Source: SZUA-287 sp036397975
GTDB taxonomy: Bacteria > Bacteroidota > Ignavibacteria > UBA10030 > UBA6906
Direction: 5' to 3'
NCBI GenBank assembly: GCA_036397975.1
Contig: DASWHW010000002.1
Span: forward strand, 1-5,785
DNA: 5,785 nucleotides
In this document: piece after piece, positions 5,774 to 5,785 of the stretch
Numbering within the stretch: position 1 is the first letter of the stretch
Layout of the letters: every line of letters starts with the position of its first letter
Made by a program: the position numbers and the translations under genes
The notes under the pieces: model-generated
The model's database searches: none
Told to the model about the DNA's origin: nothing
The model's input: the letters and a program-made list of their open reading frames with translations, nothing else

Positions 5774-5785
5774 GAGGGGGTTTTT

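Larger units (their letters stand above)
5442..5785. other. Upstream region of the minus-strand cluster, no certain gene
   Basis: This region should hold the promoter of the minus cluster, but no strong one is visible. The best candidate on the minus strand is TTGAAC (5621-5626) and GGTAAT (5599-5604) with a 16-base spacer, which is weak. On the plus strand one frame is open from 5454 to the right edge (110 codons), with ATGs at 5454, 5460, 5586, 5637 and 5658, none with a properly spaced ribosome binding site. On the minus strand a nine-codon frame starts at about 5659 after GAGGAGG and stops at once. The extreme right end has repeat-like sequence, listed separately. Confidence 0.4.

Noticed and set aside
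1..5785. CRISPR arrays, tRNA or rRNA genes, insertion sequences and attachment sites.
   Set aside because: No regularly spaced identical repeats, no cloverleaf with a TTCRANY loop, no transposase-like frame and no terminal inverted repeats were seen on either strand.

Overview
The window looks like a piece of a genome from the Bacteroidota/Ignavibacteriota-Kapabacteria side of the bacterial tree, probably environmental. Two long minus-strand genes end in the C-terminal sorting domain of the type IX secretion system (T9SS), with the motif QNYPNPFNP, then LG.E..TLVNEE, then SG.Y.YRL, then TRKM. This version of the domain is typical of Ignavibacteria-like lineages, but related phyla also carry it, so the assignment is an inference. 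Base composition looks even along the window, close to half GC.

Layout. At the left edge is the last part of a plus-strand gene (2-97) for a glycine-rich membrane protein. After a short gap comes a possible small plus-strand ORF (271-528) whose end overlaps the end of the first minus-strand gene. The rest is a minus-strand cluster, transcribed from right to left: a secreted protein of about 379 residues (4302-5441), a secreted Asp-box/YCF48-like beta-propeller protein of 690 residues (2233-4305), and a secreted SBBP-type beta-propeller protein of 536 residues (479-2089). The first two overlap by 4 bases (ATGA), and the second has a perfect eight-base ribosome binding site inside the end of the first. 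The last two are separated by 143 bases. The right edge (5442-5785) is the upstream region of the cluster; it holds no certain gene.

All three proteins begin with a signal peptide. The two propeller proteins carry the T9SS signal and are predicted to be exported across the outer membrane and left on the cell surface or released. The first protein of the cluster belongs by appearance to the same secretome but has no sorting domain. Nothing here is an enzyme with a visible active site; the propellers suggest surface binding or scaffold roles.

The most surprising element is in the 143-base gap between the two propeller genes. Its minus strand encodes the C-terminal end of a restriction-modification DNA methyltransferase (VYELYGLTTEEIRIVEG) without the rest of the gene, and with a probable one-base frameshift. 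It appears to be the decayed 3' end of a type IIG/Eco57I- or PglX-like gene left between two secretion-cargo genes. I did not find a new multi-gene system. The unusual points are this relic, the tight coupling of the first two secreted proteins, and short repeat-like sequence at the right edge.
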